A DNA stretch of 64,000 nt from an uncultured Campylobacter sp. (GCA_946221035.1 CAMIME010000002.1:1-64000), one strand, 5' to 3'; counted from the first letter of the stretch, positions 41,357 through 50,258 are shown. Translations and numbers: made by a program. The notes: generated by a model not told the origin, from the sequence alone.

Positions 41357-42301
41357 CTACGCCAGGAAGACGCGCTTCTTAGCGTTGGTGAACTCCTCCT
41401 CGGTGAGGTAGCCGGCGGCGAATAGATCCGCCAGCTTCTTCAGGTCCTCGGCGGGCGAGGCGGAGACGAATGGCGTAGGCGGCACCTCGTCGTCCTTGCC
41501 CGCGTCACGCAGGCGCTCGATGACGTTGCGCACCATGTCGGGGTTGTCCAGCGCGGTGATGGTGGTTTGGTTCCTCCCCTGCCAGATGCGCAGGCCTTTG
41601 CCCTGTTCGCGGTCGATGCGGTTGATGCCGTCGTACGGGATCTTCATGGACAGGCGGTGGGTGTGTCCGTGGCGCTCGACGATGTGCAGGCACTTATCCG
41701 TCAACACCACAGCGCACGGCCCGTGGTATTTGGCGGTCGCGGCGGCGATGACCATCTCGTCTTCGTCGAGACGCGAGGCGGCGTACTTCACCGGCGCTGC
41801 GTAACCCTCCGGCAGCGTGGACTGATTAATCACGGCGAGGATCTCCCGCTCGCGGGCTTCTTCCTTGGTCTCCGCGGGCGGGATCCGCTCGACGCCGTGG
41901 TCATCTGCGGCGCCGAGGTGGGAGAGCAGGGAGCGGAATGCCTTCCAATCGCGCTCGGACTTGAAGTCGAACATGAACGCGTCCCCGCCGGGGTCGAGGG
42001 TGACGCGGTTGAGGTAGCCGGAGGAATCCATCTCCACCTTCTGGGCGTCCTGCTCGAAGACGTGGACACCGGAGGCCATGCCCTCGGGGACGGAGAGGAA
42101 CACGCTCTGGTCGGTCACGGCCAGCACCGCCGGGTAGGAGCGGACGCGGCCGGCGGCGAGCAGGGTGAGGTCCTCAGTGGCAGGGATGCAGTCCAGCAGA
42201 TCCATGGCCAGGCCGCGGGCCGAAAGGTTTGAGAACGCTGGCTGTGTGCGCAGGTACGCCTCGTTCTGCGAGTGCGAGCGCTGATAATTCGGGTTCTTCA
42301 T
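41357..42301 (-). CDS. PH-like/SHOCT domain protein
   Basis: The 314-residue soluble protein has two PH-like (bPH) modules: about residues 45-125 (LAVTDQSVFLSVP ... FMFDFKSERDWKAF) and 165-255 (AVVLTDKCLHIVERHGHTHRLSMKIPYDGINRID). A C-terminal SHOCT motif (DLKKLADLFAAGYLTEEEF) follows. Such proteins are common and have no defined job; SHOCT motifs are thought to mediate oligomerisation. ATG 42301 is preferred to the one three codons upstream. It stands 11 bases before the SdpI-like gene on the same strand. Confidence 0.75.
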   Translation of the reverse strand: MKNPNYQRSHSQNEAYLRTQPAFSNLSARGLAMDLLDCIPATEDLTLLAAGRVRSYPAVLAVTDQSVFLSVPEGMASGVHVFEQDAQKVEMDSSGYLNRVTLDPGGDAFMFDFKSERDWKAFRSLLSHLGAADDHGVERIPPAETKEEAREREILAVINQSTLPEGYAAPVKYAASRLDEDEMVIAAATAKYHGPCAVVLTDKCLHIVERHGHTHRLSMKIPYDGINRIDREQGKGLRIWQGRNQTTITALDNPDMVRNVIERLRDAGKDDEVPPTPFVSASPAEDLKKLADLFAAGYLTEEEFTNAKKRVFLA

Positions 42302-42506
42302 GGCCCTCACTACCTCACTGATGCTCTGAACTAGCTTTTTCCGCCGAAAATTTTATTGGCCTGCACCGATTTGACAAATCCGCCGTTTAACCCAGTTACG
42401 GGATTATGCGGTCAACGGGATATTGTGAACGTACACCTGGGCTTTTGTCCGGTTTCCCTGTCCGTTTTCGTTGCTGAACTCCGGCAACCTTTCCAAAGGT
42501 TCAACC

Positions 42507-43721
42507 ATGAAAACCAAACTGTTGAACTCGCTGCTGTTTTGGGTGGTCGTGGCGATCATCCTGGGCTTTTTGTGCAGCATGTTCTTCCCCGATTGGCTCG
42601 CCCGCGTATTCGTCACGTTCAACGGGCTGTTCTCTAACTTCCTCGGGTTCTTCGTCCCGGTCCTCATCTTTGCGCTCATTGCCCCCGCGATCGCGGGCCT
42701 GGGGCACGGTGCAGGGAAGTGGCTGGGTATCACCGCTGGTATCGCGTACGGCTCCACCGTCATCTCCGGCCTCATCGCTTGGGGCACCGCCTCCGCGCTC
42801 TACCCGACCCTGCTGGCCGGCCGCGACCTAGTCACCGGCGTCGCCGACCCGGACGAGGGCGGCTTGAGCCCGTACTTCTCCGTCGAGATGCCGCCGCCAT
42901 TCGCCGTGATGTCGGCGCTGCTGCTCGCCTTCGTGGTGGGCCTCGCCATGACCGCGGTGAAGTCGGACAACCTGTACGGCGTGCTCGAGGAGCTCAATGA
43001 CGTGGTGCTCAAGGTGGTCACCACCTTCGTTATCCCGCTGCTGCCCCTGTTCATCTTCGGCACCTTCCTCAACCTGGGCATGAACGAGAACTTCGGCGAC
43101 ACCATGGCTGCCATGGGCGTGGTGCTGCTGCTCTCCATCGTTATGACCCTCGTCATCATCCTCCTCCAGTACCTCGTCGCTGGCGCGGTCGCCGGCGTGA
43201 ACCCGTTCGCCGCGCTGAAGAACATGATGCCGGCGTACTTCACCGCCCTGGGCACCTCCTCCTCCGCCGCCACCATCCCGGTGACCTACGGCTCCACCCT
43301 GAAGAACAAGGTGGACGAGGACGTCGCTGGCTTCGTGGTTCCGCTCTGCGCCACCATCCACCTCTCCGGCTCGATGATGAAGATCACCCTGTACGCGCTC
43401 TCCATCGTGTACATGGCCAACCTGGGAATTTCCGGCGGCCAGATCCTCGGTTTCATCCTGCTGCTGGGCATCATGATGATCGCAGCGCCGGGTGTTCCAG
43501 GTGGCGCGATCATGGCGGCCGTCGGCCTCCTGCAGGCGAACCTGGGCTTCGACGAGTCCATGGTCTCCCTCATGATCGCCTCCTACATCGTGGTCGACTC
43601 CTTCGGCACCGCCGCCAACGTCACCGGCGACGGCGCGATCGCGCTGATCGTGAACAAGTTCGCGGCAGGCAAGATCAAGAGCGAGTCGCTTGACGACGAA
43701 CCTTCGGCCGTCACCGCCTAA
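42507..43721 (+). CDS. Dicarboxylate/amino acid:cation symporter
   Basis: The 404-residue membrane protein belongs to the DAACS family (GltP/DctA/SstT type), which uses Na+ or H+ to import dicarboxylates or amino acids. It has about eight helices, the Ser-rich reentrant loop ALGTSSSAATIPVT (about residues 255-268), the cation-site segment CATIHLSGSMMKIT in place of the usual NMDGT, PGVPGGAIMAA, and the C-terminal VVDSFGTAANVTGDG. The Ser-threonine pattern is closest to the serine/threonine (SstT-like) branch, but this is a guess. ATG 42507 has AAAGG upstream. Confidence 0.9.
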   Translation: MKTKLLNSLLFWVVVAIILGFLCSMFFPDWLARVFVTFNGLFSNFLGFFVPVLIFALIAPAIAGLGHGAGKWLGITAGIAYGSTVISGLIAWGTASALYPTLLAGRDLVTGVADPDEGGLSPYFSVEMPPPFAVMSALLLAFVVGLAMTAVKSDNLYGVLEELNDVVLKVVTTFVIPLLPLFIFGTFLNLGMNENFGDTMAAMGVVLLLSIVMTLVIILLQYLVAGAVAGVNPFAALKNMMPAYFTALGTSSSAATIPVTYGSTLKNKVDEDVAGFVVPLCATIHLSGSMMKITLYALSIVYMANLGISGGQILGFILLLGIMMIAAPGVPGGAIMAAVGLLQANLGFDESMVSLMIASYIVVDSFGTAANVTGDGAIALIVNKFAAGKIKSESLDDEPSAVTA

Positions 43722-43728
43722 GATCCCA

Positions 43729-43755
43729 ACCGCCCCTCGGGGCGGTTTTCTTTTG
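43729..43755 (+). terminator. Intrinsic terminator of the symporter gene
   Basis: An 8-bp stem ACCGCCCC/GGGGCGGT with a 2-base centre is followed by TTTCTTTT, 8 bases past the symporter stop. Confidence 0.9.
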
Positions 43756-43763
43756 CCGCCAAA

Positions 43764-43779
43764 TGTTTCACGTGAAACA
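43764..43779. promoter_or_regulatory. parS site 4 (perfect)
   Basis: TGTTTCACGTGAAACA is exact and intergenic. It lies just upstream of the -10 (TAATTT, 43784-43789) of the next gene, so ParB binding could cover that promoter. The flank AAATG...CATCgC matches that of site 5. Confidence 0.95.
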
Positions 43780-43796
43780 TCGCTAATTTGGGCACC

Positions 43797-44492
43797 ATGC
43801 CTTACGAGATTGTCACCACCCAGTTCGTCGCCCACGAGCACGACCTAGACGCCGCCTACGCGCTCTACCGGGAGCGCATCGCCACCTCCGGCGCGGAGAT
43901 CGTGGCCGTCTCGCAGAAACCCAACCCCATCAACGACGAGTTCTTCCTCTGGGACCTGCGCTGCCAAGCCGCCTACGACAACCTCGCGGCGCCGGAGGAC
44001 ATGCAGCTCTACGAGATTAACGCGCTCGTGGACTTCGCCACCACCAACCGCGACACCGCCATTGAGCAGTTCTTCTTCGAGGACCTGGTCTCCCCCACCC
44101 GCTTCCCCGCAATGCTCGGCGGCCTGACCGACCTCACGCTGCGCGACCCGGTCGAGGGCCCGCTCTCCTTGATCACCGTCGTCTACCTCGGCTCGCGCGA
44201 GCTCATTGCGCAATCGCTTTTCGACGCCACCGTGAACGCCCACAACTGCGTCGCCTACCACCCCAGAATCGCCCCGCTCGAGGTCACCGAACATGCGGCG
44301 CTTGTCGGCCCCCTCTGGCTCCGTGACGCCACCTTGAACGTGATCGGAACGGGCGACGGCTACTTCTCCCCCGGCAAGGATGCCTGGGCCGGGTGGTTCC
44401 TCACCTCCGACGACCCCGCGCAGATCCTGCCCCCGGAGCGCATTGAGCCCGACGCGGTCGTGCTCTCCCGGGCCGTCTCCGAGGTGTTCTAA
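43797..44492 (+). CDS. Conserved protein of unknown function, paralogue A
   Basis: The 231-residue soluble protein is a paralogue of the one at 46365. Shared blocks are AYALYRERIATSG/AFRLYRERTASVG, FFLWDLRCQAAY/FHLWQLRCEAAY, QLYEINALVD/QLYVARSLVD, and VGPLWLRDA/VGPLWVRSA, with DAWxG near the end. No known family or catalytic motif was recognised. ATG 43797 is 7 bases after TAATTT with no ribosome binding site, implying a leaderless mRNA. Together with its parS it looks like one half of a duplication. Confidence 0.7.
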   Translation: MPYEIVTTQFVAHEHDLDAAYALYRERIATSGAEIVAVSQKPNPINDEFFLWDLRCQAAYDNLAAPEDMQLYEINALVDFATTNRDTAIEQFFFEDLVSPTRFPAMLGGLTDLTLRDPVEGPLSLITVVYLGSRELIAQSLFDATVNAHNCVAYHPRIAPLEVTEHAALVGPLWLRDATLNVIGTGDGYFSPGKDAWAGWFLTSDDPAQILPPERIEPDAVVLSRAVSEVF

Positions 44493-46192
44493 GGAAGCCG
44501 GTACTTCCTGTTCCGACTGGTAGGCGAGGCCGTGGGTGCAACCTCCCCGCCCTCCACCAGTCTCCGAAGCCGGGGGCGGATGGCGGCTACAGTAATACCG
44601 ACCGCATCAGCGAGATCGCGAGCAGACCGTTCTTCGCCTTTCGAAAGCGTCTGCAGTATTGCCAAATCGGTCCCGTCAAGGCCTGATTGCCCCCTCGGGA
44701 GACTAAAGCTGTCCGCAACCGCGGATTCCGAGAGCATCCCCTTTGATGCGAGGCCGCGGAGCAGTTCCCTTGCGTCGTCGGTATCTATCCCGAGGTTTTC
44801 GCGGACGTTCTTGACCGAAACCGCACCCAAGCCGTGGGCAATCGCTAACGCGACCTGCTGCTGGTGATCTGCATCCGGCGCGAATGTTCGAACCCATCCA
44901 GCGATGTCAGGGGTAAGGAGGCCAAATCTTTGAAGAATCACCGTGAATTCCCCGATGCCGGCTTCGAACACTGGTTGAGGCAGTCCATGACCCCTCATTC
45001 CGGCTTTCATCCTCTGAATCCCGCTACCTTGGTTCTCGGCAACGCGAAAGGAGCCGCCTGGGGTGGGGAGATGACTGAGAAGGTTAGCAAGTGCTTCGTT
45101 CCTGGACATTGAGGTTGGCTCATCCAAGTTCCGGAGTGTCCGGTCGCCCCAGAGCCCGCCCGGATTCTTGATTTCCACCCGGTCTGGATATACGTCAACC
45201 TGCACCTGCCGGCCTTGTACTTGTGGGCTGTAGTCGCGGTGCATCACCGCGTTCACTATCGCTTCCCGTAAGACGATCCCCGGAATTTCGGGCTCGTCAA
45301 TCATCTTTGAGCCTTGTTCCACGGACCGTGTACGGAGGTTGCGAACTACAGCGTTGAGGGCATCCTCAATAGCTACCGGCATCGGACCGTCGCAACGAAC
45401 CCGGTCCAAGAACCTCGTTGGACTTGATGCTTTCGCACGAGATGGGTGGACGGTCACGTCGATGAATAGCTGGGGGAAGAATTGTTGTGGGTAGACACCA
45501 AGAGCAAGAAGCCCTGCCATAGTCGGAGTACCCTCCCGGTCGACGACCCGCAGTCGCTCAAGGACCTCGATGTTGTTGCTGGTTCCCTGAGTCAGGCGCG
45601 AGCCAGACTTCACGAATGAATCAATGAGGTTCGTCCAAGATGTAGGGTTTAGGTCATCGATAACCGCCCCAGGAACTGGTTCCCTATCGGAGTAATCGGG
45701 CTCGTAAAGTGTTCTGAGCTGGAAAACCTCGTAACTAGATAGCCGTTTATCTCCGTCAAGTACTCGCTTATAAGCTCCGGCTGCTAAGCCCTGACTGGTG
45801 ACGTAACACGGCATGTGGCGCCCGAGCTCAGAGTCTCCCCGCATTGGGAAAATCTCCACGAGAATGACCGGCGCTCCTTCAGTTTCGTCAGTCTCAATCC
45901 GCGCTCTAGGGAGGGGGGTAACCGGGGGTTTTTCCTGACCCTCGCTAAAACCGCTGATGAGGCGATCATTTGCGAGTCGGGGATCGAAATCCGGGTTAGC
46001 GCGAAAAGTTCCTAGCTTCTGGTCTTCCTCTACACCCAGCACGATCAATCCACCGTCAGTGTTGGCGAAAGCACTCACCGTGCTCCAGAACCCCTTGTCC
46101 AGCTTCCCGCTGCCCGACTTCGCCTCTATCCTGTGGTCGTCATTACGCTGCCGCTTTAGACGTTGCATGATTGCATCCATGCGGTCACTCAT
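44489..46192 (-). CDS. AlbA_2 (Schlafen)-type ATP-binding winged-helix protein
   Basis: The 567-residue protein has an N-terminal AlbA_2 domain (about residues 10-130; HRIEAKSGSGKL, STVSAFANTDGGLIVLGVEED), a GHKL-type ATPase domain with LREAIVNAVMHRDYS (N box) and VEIKNPGGLWGD (G1-like) near 300-380, and C-terminal winged helices (LDGTDLAILQTLSKGEERSA, then RDLADAVGITVAAIR). Relatives are often annotated as transcriptional regulators or RecG-like, and some lie in defence loci. Codon use is less GC-biased than its neighbours. ATG 46192 lies 6 bases after TACACT; further upstream codons run through the operator array. Confidence 0.8.
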   Translation of the reverse strand: MSDRMDAIMQRLKRQRNDDHRIEAKSGSGKLDKGFWSTVSAFANTDGGLIVLGVEEDQKLGTFRANPDFDPRLANDRLISGFSEGQEKPPVTPLPRARIETDETEGAPVILVEIFPMRGDSELGRHMPCYVTSQGLAAGAYKRVLDGDKRLSSYEVFQLRTLYEPDYSDREPVPGAVIDDLNPTSWTNLIDSFVKSGSRLTQGTSNNIEVLERLRVVDREGTPTMAGLLALGVYPQQFFPQLFIDVTVHPSRAKASSPTRFLDRVRCDGPMPVAIEDALNAVVRNLRTRSVEQGSKMIDEPEIPGIVLREAIVNAVMHRDYSPQVQGRQVQVDVYPDRVEIKNPGGLWGDRTLRNLDEPTSMSRNEALANLLSHLPTPGGSFRVAENQGSGIQRMKAGMRGHGLPQPVFEAGIGEFTVILQRFGLLTPDIAGWVRTFAPDADHQQQVALAIAHGLGAVSVKNVRENLGIDTDDARELLRGLASKGMLSESAVADSFSLPRGQSGLDGTDLAILQTLSKGEERSARDLADAVGITVAAIRPRLRRLVEGGEVAPTASPTSRNRKYRLP

Positions 46193-46198
46193 GCGCTC

Positions 46199-46204
46199 AG
46201 TGTA
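46199..46204 (-). promoter_or_regulatory. -10 element of the AlbA_2 gene
   Basis: TACACT on the minus strand lies 6 bases before ATG 46192. The palindrome 46207-46222 sits immediately upstream, between the -10 and the expected -35. Confidence 0.6.
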
Positions 46205-46206
46205 TC

Positions 46207-46305
46207 TCACTCGATCGAGTGACAGTACAGCTTCTCGAGTGAAGGGCCTTAGTTTTCGAGTGACAGCCTCGCGATATCGAGTGACGCCCTCACTTAATTG
46301 AGTGA
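46207..46305. promoter_or_regulatory. Operator array: five GAGTGA half-sites at 20-21-bp spacing
   Basis: TCGAGTGA occurs on the plus strand at 46215, 46235, 46256 and 46277, with TTGAGTGA at 46298. The steps are 20, 21, 21 and 21 bases, two helical turns. The first is half of a perfect 16-bp palindrome (TCACTCGATCGAGTGA, 46207-46222); the last is half of a near-palindrome (46290-46305). The array fills the divergent gap between the AlbA_2 gene and paralogue B, next to parS 5. The winged-helix AlbA_2 protein is the obvious candidate to bind it. Confidence 0.75.
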
Positions 46306-46313
46306 CGTCGAAA

Positions 46314-46329
46314 TGTTTCACGTGAAACA
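46314..46329. promoter_or_regulatory. parS site 5 (perfect)
   Basis: TGTTTCACGTGAAACA is exact, intergenic, 8 bases from the operator array and 35 bases before paralogue B. Confidence 0.95.
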
Positions 46330-46364
46330 TCCGCCAGACCCGCAGTTTCAGTACCTTGGGGCGC

Positions 46365-47036
46365 ATGGCCCACGTCTTCACCACGTACTTCGCCGCCCTC
46401 CCAGAGGAGGCCGACGCGGCATTTCGCCTTTACCGCGAGCGCACCGCATCCGTGGGCATCCTCGCCACCTCCCCACGCGCCCACCCCGCCACCGACGACT
46501 TCCACCTTTGGCAACTTCGCTGCGAGGCCGCGTACGAGCGCATCCCCCACCACGCCGGGCTCCAGCTCTACGTCGCGCGCTCGCTTGTCGACGGCTCCGT
46601 CGACCCTGCCCAGGAAGACACCACCGCCGCTTTCTACCTGGATGAGGAGAATGAACCCGGCCACTACCCTTCCGTGCTTGAGGTCAGCCCGAACCTCACC
46701 CTGAACCGCGATCCGCACGACCTTCTTCTGGTCGAGCCGATCTACCTAGCGGACCCCGACACGGTGGAGGAAGCGAAGCGGCTCTACGCGGGCCTGCAGG
46801 AGGCGGCCATAGCGTACGATCCAGACCTCAAGCCCGTCGACGTGATCCGGGACGCGGACAAGGTCGGCCCCCTGTGGGTGCGCAGCGCCGCTGACCAAGG
46901 CGGGGGTCACTGCGAGGAATGCACCTCTCTGCATATGGACGCGTGGCAGGGCCTCATCCTCGCCGACACCCCGATGACCCCAGCCGAAGACGTGGAGCGC
47001 GGTATCTACGCGCGGCTAGAGACGACCCCGTTCTAA
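46365..47036 (+). CDS. Conserved protein of unknown function, paralogue B
   Basis: The 223-residue protein matches paralogue A over nearly its whole length (see its LYRER, LWQLRCEAAY, VGPLWVR and DAWQG blocks) but has a Cys/His-containing insert, GGGHCEECTSLH (about residues 177-188), which A lacks; this could bind a metal. ATG 46365 lies 7 bases after TACCTT, again leaderless in form. The 3' end overlaps the next, opposite gene by 21 bases. Confidence 0.7.
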   Translation: MAHVFTTYFAALPEEADAAFRLYRERTASVGILATSPRAHPATDDFHLWQLRCEAAYERIPHHAGLQLYVARSLVDGSVDPAQEDTTAAFYLDEENEPGHYPSVLEVSPNLTLNRDPHDLLLVEPIYLADPDTVEEAKRLYAGLQEAAIAYDPDLKPVDVIRDADKVGPLWVRSAADQGGGHCEECTSLHMDAWQGLILADTPMTPAEDVERGIYARLETTPF

Positions 47037-47393
47037 CAGCGGCTGCAGCTCCTCGACGAATCGCCGCAGGCCCTCCTTGTCCCCCGCGCCGTCGAGCTCG
47101 AAGGTCTTCGCGCCGGAGGCTACGAACATGGTGTTGTCCTGGAAGGTGACGGCGGAGACGTCGTCAAGCGAAAGCTCTTGCTTCTCGTGCCCCTTCCTGC
47201 CGAATCGCAGGACTTGGCCGTCGGCTTCGGCGAAGTGCTTCCCGCGGCCCGATTCACTGAAGATGATCGCCATGGAGATGCCCAGGATAAAGCCGAAAAT
47301 CGGGTCGTCGAAGAGCATCCAGAACGCGATACCCAACATCGCGCCGATGGGTAGGCCCAACATGTACGGCTCGCTTTTCGTTTCCCACTTCAT
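47016..47393 (-). CDS. Small membrane protein of unknown function
   Basis: The 125-residue product has two hydrophobic helices near the N-terminus (about residues 11-28 and 32-46) and a soluble C-terminal domain with the strands LRFGRKGHEKQELSLDDVSAV and MFVASGAKTFEL, like a small PH-type fold. No family was recognised. It is divergent from the next gene with a 30-base gap and overlaps the 3' end of paralogue B. Confidence 0.6.
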   Translation of the reverse strand: MKWETKSEPYMLGLPIGAMLGIAFWMLFDDPIFGFILGISMAIIFSESGRGKHFAEADGQVLRFGRKGHEKQELSLDDVSAVTFQDNTMFVASGAKTFELDGAGDKEGLRRFVEELQPLLERGRL

Positions 47394-47423
47394 ACCCTGA
47401 CCCTACTGGCCTACGCTTGAAGT

Positions 47424-48821
47424 ATGGCTTCGAAACAGCAATGGGCAGCAGTTTGGGGCATCAGCGCGCTTCTGGGGTTGGGCCTCGGCGGTGTCGCGTA
47501 CGGCACGCAGCCGGCGCCTGAGTTCCAGCAGGTCGCGGTGGCGGAGGTCGCTCCGCCGGTGGCCGTGGGTGATCCTCAGGGGCTGCTGACGGAGGAGCAG
47601 GAGCGGTGGCTCGTTGGTGCGACGACGAACCTCCAGGTCCCGGCCTCCGTCACCGACATCCAGTACCTCGTGTTCGAGGAGAACCACGAGGAGCCCCTCG
47701 ACGACGTGGAGATGTGGCTGCGGGATAACGCGCCCGACCTCATCGACGACACGAAGGGCGAGAGCGGCAAGCCGCGCGACGGTGTGGTGATCATCGGTGT
47801 CGGCCTGGACCCGCGCAAGGCCTTCGCCTACGGCGGCGACGACGTGGGCGAGCAGCTTGGGCTGAGTAATCCGTCGCGGCTGGAAACCATCCTCGACGCC
47901 ATGAAGGAGGACGTGAAGGCGGGCGACATTCCAGCGGGCTTGCTCAAGTCTGCCGAGGTTGCACTCGATCCGGACGGCGTCGCGCAGTGGCAGTACAACG
48001 ACGCGCGAGGCGACAGGGCCGGGGCAGGGTTCGCAGGCCTGGGCATGGGTTTCGGCGGCGGGTTGCTTGTGGGTGCGCTCACCCTGAACGCGCGCGACAA
48101 TCGCCGTAAGAAGGTGGAGCAGGCGCGGGAGGACTACCAGCTGATTACCGACGAGTACCTGCGCCTCTCCCAGCGCCTGGACGAGGTAGATGTCAGGGCG
48201 CACTCTCTATCCTCAGACTTCGCCGACGCGGAGCTGCGCAAGGACTGGGCGGAGGTCCGCGACCGCTTCCTTGCGCTGAACAAGATCGGGGTACTCGACA
48301 CCACCGACGACGCGCTGATGCGCGAACACAGCAAGGAGCTCGCCAGCACCGCAGAGGCGGTGCGGCACACCTCCAACGCGGAGGCGAACATCGACAGGCT
48401 GTTCAACGTGGAGCGGGGCGACGCGGCGGCGCGCCGGGCGGACCTGGAACGGATGCGCAGCGATATCGCCGACGCCCGCAGGGACGCGAAGGACGACGGC
48501 ATCATCCGGGAGCTGGACTCGCTGGACCAGCGGGCCCGCGAACTAGCAGTCGACTCCCCCACGTTCATCGATGACTTCCTGCGGCTGCTGGACGATTACA
48601 CCGGCACCCTCGACCACATCCGCTCCACCAAGCTGGGCAAGACCAAGGAGCGGGAGAAGTGGCGCAAGCCCGCGGTGTACGACGACGGATTCTGGTACAT
48701 CAACACCTACAACTACGCCAACGTGAGCGCGTGGCACACCGCGAACGTAGAAGCGGCGGCCGCCGCGACCGCCACCAGCTCGTCGGGGTTCAGCGCGGCC
48801 GGGGGCAGCTCCAGCTTCTAG
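47424..48821 (+). CDS. TPM/DUF5129-like membrane protein, first copy
   Basis: The 465-residue protein has an N-terminal helix (about residues 7-26), an outside TPM-like domain (about 48-190, starting DPQGLLTEEQERWL), a second helix (about 198-222, Gly-rich), a long helical cytoplasmic part and a flexible Ala/Ser/Gly tail ending GFSAAGGSSSF. TPM domains occur in YgcG-type proteins; corynebacterial relatives are annotated DUF5129. The function is unknown. ATG 47424 lies 6 bases after TACGCT, which suggests leaderless translation. The next gene is a tandem paralogue. Confidence 0.7.
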   Translation: MASKQQWAAVWGISALLGLGLGGVAYGTQPAPEFQQVAVAEVAPPVAVGDPQGLLTEEQERWLVGATTNLQVPASVTDIQYLVFEENHEEPLDDVEMWLRDNAPDLIDDTKGESGKPRDGVVIIGVGLDPRKAFAYGGDDVGEQLGLSNPSRLETILDAMKEDVKAGDIPAGLLKSAEVALDPDGVAQWQYNDARGDRAGAGFAGLGMGFGGGLLVGALTLNARDNRRKKVEQAREDYQLITDEYLRLSQRLDEVDVRAHSLSSDFADAELRKDWAEVRDRFLALNKIGVLDTTDDALMREHSKELASTAEAVRHTSNAEANIDRLFNVERGDAAARRADLERMRSDIADARRDAKDDGIIRELDSLDQRARELAVDSPTFIDDFLRLLDDYTGTLDHIRSTKLGKTKEREKWRKPAVYDDGFWYINTYNYANVSAWHTANVEAAAAATATSSSGFSAAGGSSSF

Positions 48822-48842
48822 GAAGCTCCTAAGATTGTCGCC

Positions 48843-50258
48843 ATGAGTTTGGGCAAGGACATTGCGGCAACTGCAGGTGCGGCAGCACTCCTCGCGCTCG
48901 GCGGGGGTGCGGCGGGGTTTGCGGCCTATGAGGTGCCGGAGCCGGTCGTCGTCACGCAGCAGGCGGAGGCGGCGCAGGTGGAAATCTCGGACCCCGCGAA
49001 CCTGCTCACGGAGGAGGATGAGGCGCGGCTGCTTCGCGACGTCGAGCGGCTCGACCGCCCCGACACCGTCAAGCGCATCCACTTCATCATGCTTGACGAC
49101 GGCAGGGAGAAGGTCAACGACACCGTCCAAAACTTCCTGCGGGACCACTACCCGGACGAGATTGGCAACGACAAGTTTGCGGACGGGGTGGTCATCGTCG
49201 GTGCCGACATGAAGGCGCGGAAGAACTTCATTTACGCAGGTGAAGATGTCGCCGACCAGATGATGCTGCGCTCCGGCCAGCGCCTCGAACCGGCGCTCGA
49301 GGCCATGAAGCCGGGCCTGCAGAACGACAACCTGGAGGCAGCGCTGTTCGCAGGTGCGAACACGGCGCTGAATGTGGAGGACGTGGAGCACTCCAACGAC
49401 GGTTGGGAAGAGGACCGCATGGGCGAGGCGGTCGCGCTTGGTGTGGGCGCCGGCCTCCTCGGTGGTGGCGGCGGTGCGGCGGTGACGGCCCTGCGCGAGC
49501 GCAAGCGCAGACAGATTGCCCGGGCGCGGCAGGATTACGACACGCTGTCGCGCGAGTTCACGCAACTGAGCCAGCGGCTGGATGAGCTGGACATTCGCGC
49601 CCACTCGGTGTCCTCGGCGTTCGCGGACAACGAGATGCGCGGGCAGTGGGAGGAGGTACGCGACCGGTTCCTCTCCCTCCACGACGCGACGCAGCGTCTG
49701 AGCGTGGGTACGGACCGGCAGGCGTACGAAAACCGCAAGGAACTCGCCGCGGCGGCGCAGACGATTACGGATACGAGCAACGCGGAAGACAACATCGACA
49801 GGCTGTTCCGCGTGGAGCAGGGCGACCCCGCCTCGCGCCGCAGCATGCTCACCGATATCCGTTCCGACGTAAAGGAAGCCCGCCGCAAGGTGAAGGACAA
49901 AGAGCTCAAGCGTGACCTCGAGCAGCTTGAGGGCCGCGTTGAGTGGCTGGACCAGAATTCGGATTCGCCGGAGTTCCTGGACCAGTTCGTCCGAGTGCTG
50001 CAGGACTACCGGCAGTTGCTGGAGGAGGTCCGTCGCCGCGAGTTCTCGGATGTCAAGGAATACAACGAGCTGCGCTCCCCCACCATCACCGATCCGGGCT
50101 ATTACTACTCCGGCCTGACGCCCTACATCGTTTTAGATTCATGGCACGCCTCCAACGTGGAGGAGCACGAATCGCGTGAAGCGGCGAGCAGCTCCAGCAG
50201 CACAGATACGACCTTTAGCTCGGGTTTCTCCGGTTCGGGTGGGTCGAGTTCGTTCTAA
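48843..50258 (+). CDS. TPM/DUF5129-like membrane protein, second copy
   Basis: This 471-residue protein has the same order of parts as the preceding one: N-terminal helix, TPM-like domain starting DPANLLTEEDEARLL, second Gly-rich helix (about 200-218), and helical region. Shared blocks are LSQRLDELDIRAHS, WEEVRDRFL and SNAEDNIDRLFRVEQGD, and it has the tail GFSGSGGSSSF. It arose by tandem duplication and has diverged widely. ATG 48843 is 7 bases after TAAGAT. A strong terminator follows at 50386. Confidence 0.7.
   Translation: MSLGKDIAATAGAAALLALGGGAAGFAAYEVPEPVVVTQQAEAAQVEISDPANLLTEEDEARLLRDVERLDRPDTVKRIHFIMLDDGREKVNDTVQNFLRDHYPDEIGNDKFADGVVIVGADMKARKNFIYAGEDVADQMMLRSGQRLEPALEAMKPGLQNDNLEAALFAGANTALNVEDVEHSNDGWEEDRMGEAVALGVGAGLLGGGGGAAVTALRERKRRQIARARQDYDTLSREFTQLSQRLDELDIRAHSVSSAFADNEMRGQWEEVRDRFLSLHDATQRLSVGTDRQAYENRKELAAAAQTITDTSNAEDNIDRLFRVEQGDPASRRSMLTDIRSDVKEARRKVKDKELKRDLEQLEGRVEWLDQNSDSPEFLDQFVRVLQDYRQLLEEVRRREFSDVKEYNELRSPTITDPGYYYSGLTPYIVLDSWHASNVEEHESREAASSSSSTDTTFSSGFSGSGGSSSF

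Noticed and set aside
46207..46305. GAGTGA repeats as a plasmid or phage origin (iterons)
   Set aside because: They sit in a promoter next to a winged-helix gene with no replication initiator gene nearby; operator sites explain them better.
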